A stretch of 64,000 nucleotides of DNA, taken from contig NZ_JASLGT010000026.1 in the NCBI RefSeq assembly GCF_030150205.1, positions 62,001 to 126,000 on the forward strand, in the 5' to 3' direction. The position numbers and the translations under genes were made by a program. Below, one piece after another: positions 63,608 through 64,000 of this stretch. How positions within the stretch are numbered: the first letter of the stretch is position 1; every line of letters begins with the position of its first letter. The DNA comes from Niabella sp. (GTDB lineage Bacteria; Bacteroidota; Bacteroidia; Chitinophagales; Chitinophagaceae). The notes beneath the pieces were generated by a model. It searched no databases, was not told where the DNA came from, and was given only the letters and a program-made list of their open reading frames with translations.

Positions 63608-64000
63608 ACCTGTTAATAAATGAACAACTGTTAAAGAAAAAAAGTTTAGCCGCTATACATTCCGGCCGGTGATAAAAGAAACGATTATGATTTGTTATGC
63701 ACTGTTTCCAATCTGTGCCTGCTGCATCTGTGCAACAATGATCGATCGCCTTGGATATGGAAGATCAATGATACGATCGTCGACTTCACTATACGCTGCC
63801 CCGGGGGACAAAAGCATCAAATGTAATCCCCAGGTTGATTTGGTTCCCGGTCAACTACTCAGTGTGACGACCGGGACAGTGATCATTGCCGTATAGATTT
63901 TGTTACGCAAATGGAGACCCGTATGACAAATAACTTTTGAACCGTTGTCCGGATGCCTGCTTCAAAAAATCATGCTACGGCGCTTCCCGCAGCAGCGGCA
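63608..64000. other. End of window, no supported gene
   Basis: A 75-codon frame (63669-63896) has unusual composition for a gene here and no motif. The last 100 bases could hold the 3-prime end of a minus-strand gene that lies outside the window, but I cannot support it. Confidence 0.35.

Noticed and set aside
63669..63896. 75-codon frame near the right end
   Set aside because: Cys-rich, oddly composed sequence without a recognisable signal or motif; no promoter or family support.
1..64000. tRNA, rRNA, tmRNA or other standard RNA genes
   Set aside because: No acceptor/T-loop pattern or rRNA-like sequence was recognised in the gaps; a covariance-model scan would be decisive.

Overview
The window looks like a chromosomal segment of a Bacteroidota bacterium, probably order Chitinophagales and family Chitinophagaceae (family placement is inference from gene content and style; I could not run a search). 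Supporting signs are promoter -7 elements of the TAnnTTTG type, mostly absent Shine-Dalgarno sequences, the Bacteroidota forms of SSB, Lgt, acyl-CoA reductase plus ferredoxin, and bacillithiol genes. It is mainly housekeeping DNA; I see no prophage, transposase, CRISPR array, rRNA or tRNA gene.

Layout. 0-10 kb: mnmA (partial), ssb, an LDH2-type dehydrogenase, aspartokinase, an esterase-like hydrolase, a tandem universal stress protein, a DegP/HtrA protease, and a divergent acyl-CoA reductase/ferredoxin pair. 10-24 kb: ddl, a PASTA protein, rhodanese, pyruvate dehydrogenase E2, YceI, a DUF4105 protein, fabH, ruvA, a fatty-acid desaturase, bshB1 and a branching-type glycosyltransferase. 24-32 kb: mutS, a beta-barrel protein, a SpoU methyltransferase, a UbiA-family prenyltransferase, ruvX, def and a GDPD-like lipase. 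32.2-44.5 kb: a long co-directional S10/spc ribosomal protein cluster from rpsJ to secY, then map; the usual following block (infA to rplQ) is absent. 45-52 kb: UDP-glucose dehydrogenase, an FAD oxidoreductase, and the Lhr-like helicase plus PdeM pair of the ligase-associated DNA damage response. 52-57 kb: an accessory, partly AT-rich stretch with a coiled-coil gene broken by one in-frame stop and two secreted proteins of unknown function. 57-64 kb: Hsp20, bacilliredoxin, lgt, the primary sigma factor rpoD, an RmlD-like reductase, a DUF1684 protein and a CtlX-type hydrolase.

The feature that the genes do not explain is in the gaps. Many intergenic regions, including those inside the ribosomal protein operon, are filled with arrays of degenerate 7-bp or 8-bp words (for example CTGATAA, CTCAAAT, GTCAATA, CACATTTT). 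They often lie as two opposed arrays around a short core, so that the transcript could fold on itself, and in at least four places the whole unit has been duplicated in tandem (121 bp x3, 252 bp x2, a 165/141-bp pair, and a 326-355 bp pair). I regard these composite elements as the best candidate for something undescribed here.

Other points of interest are several promoters whose -7 element ends 4-6 bases before the ATG, implying leaderless mRNAs; a 289-nt structured spacer ahead of rplC; and a promoter placed directly on top of the terminator between secY and map.
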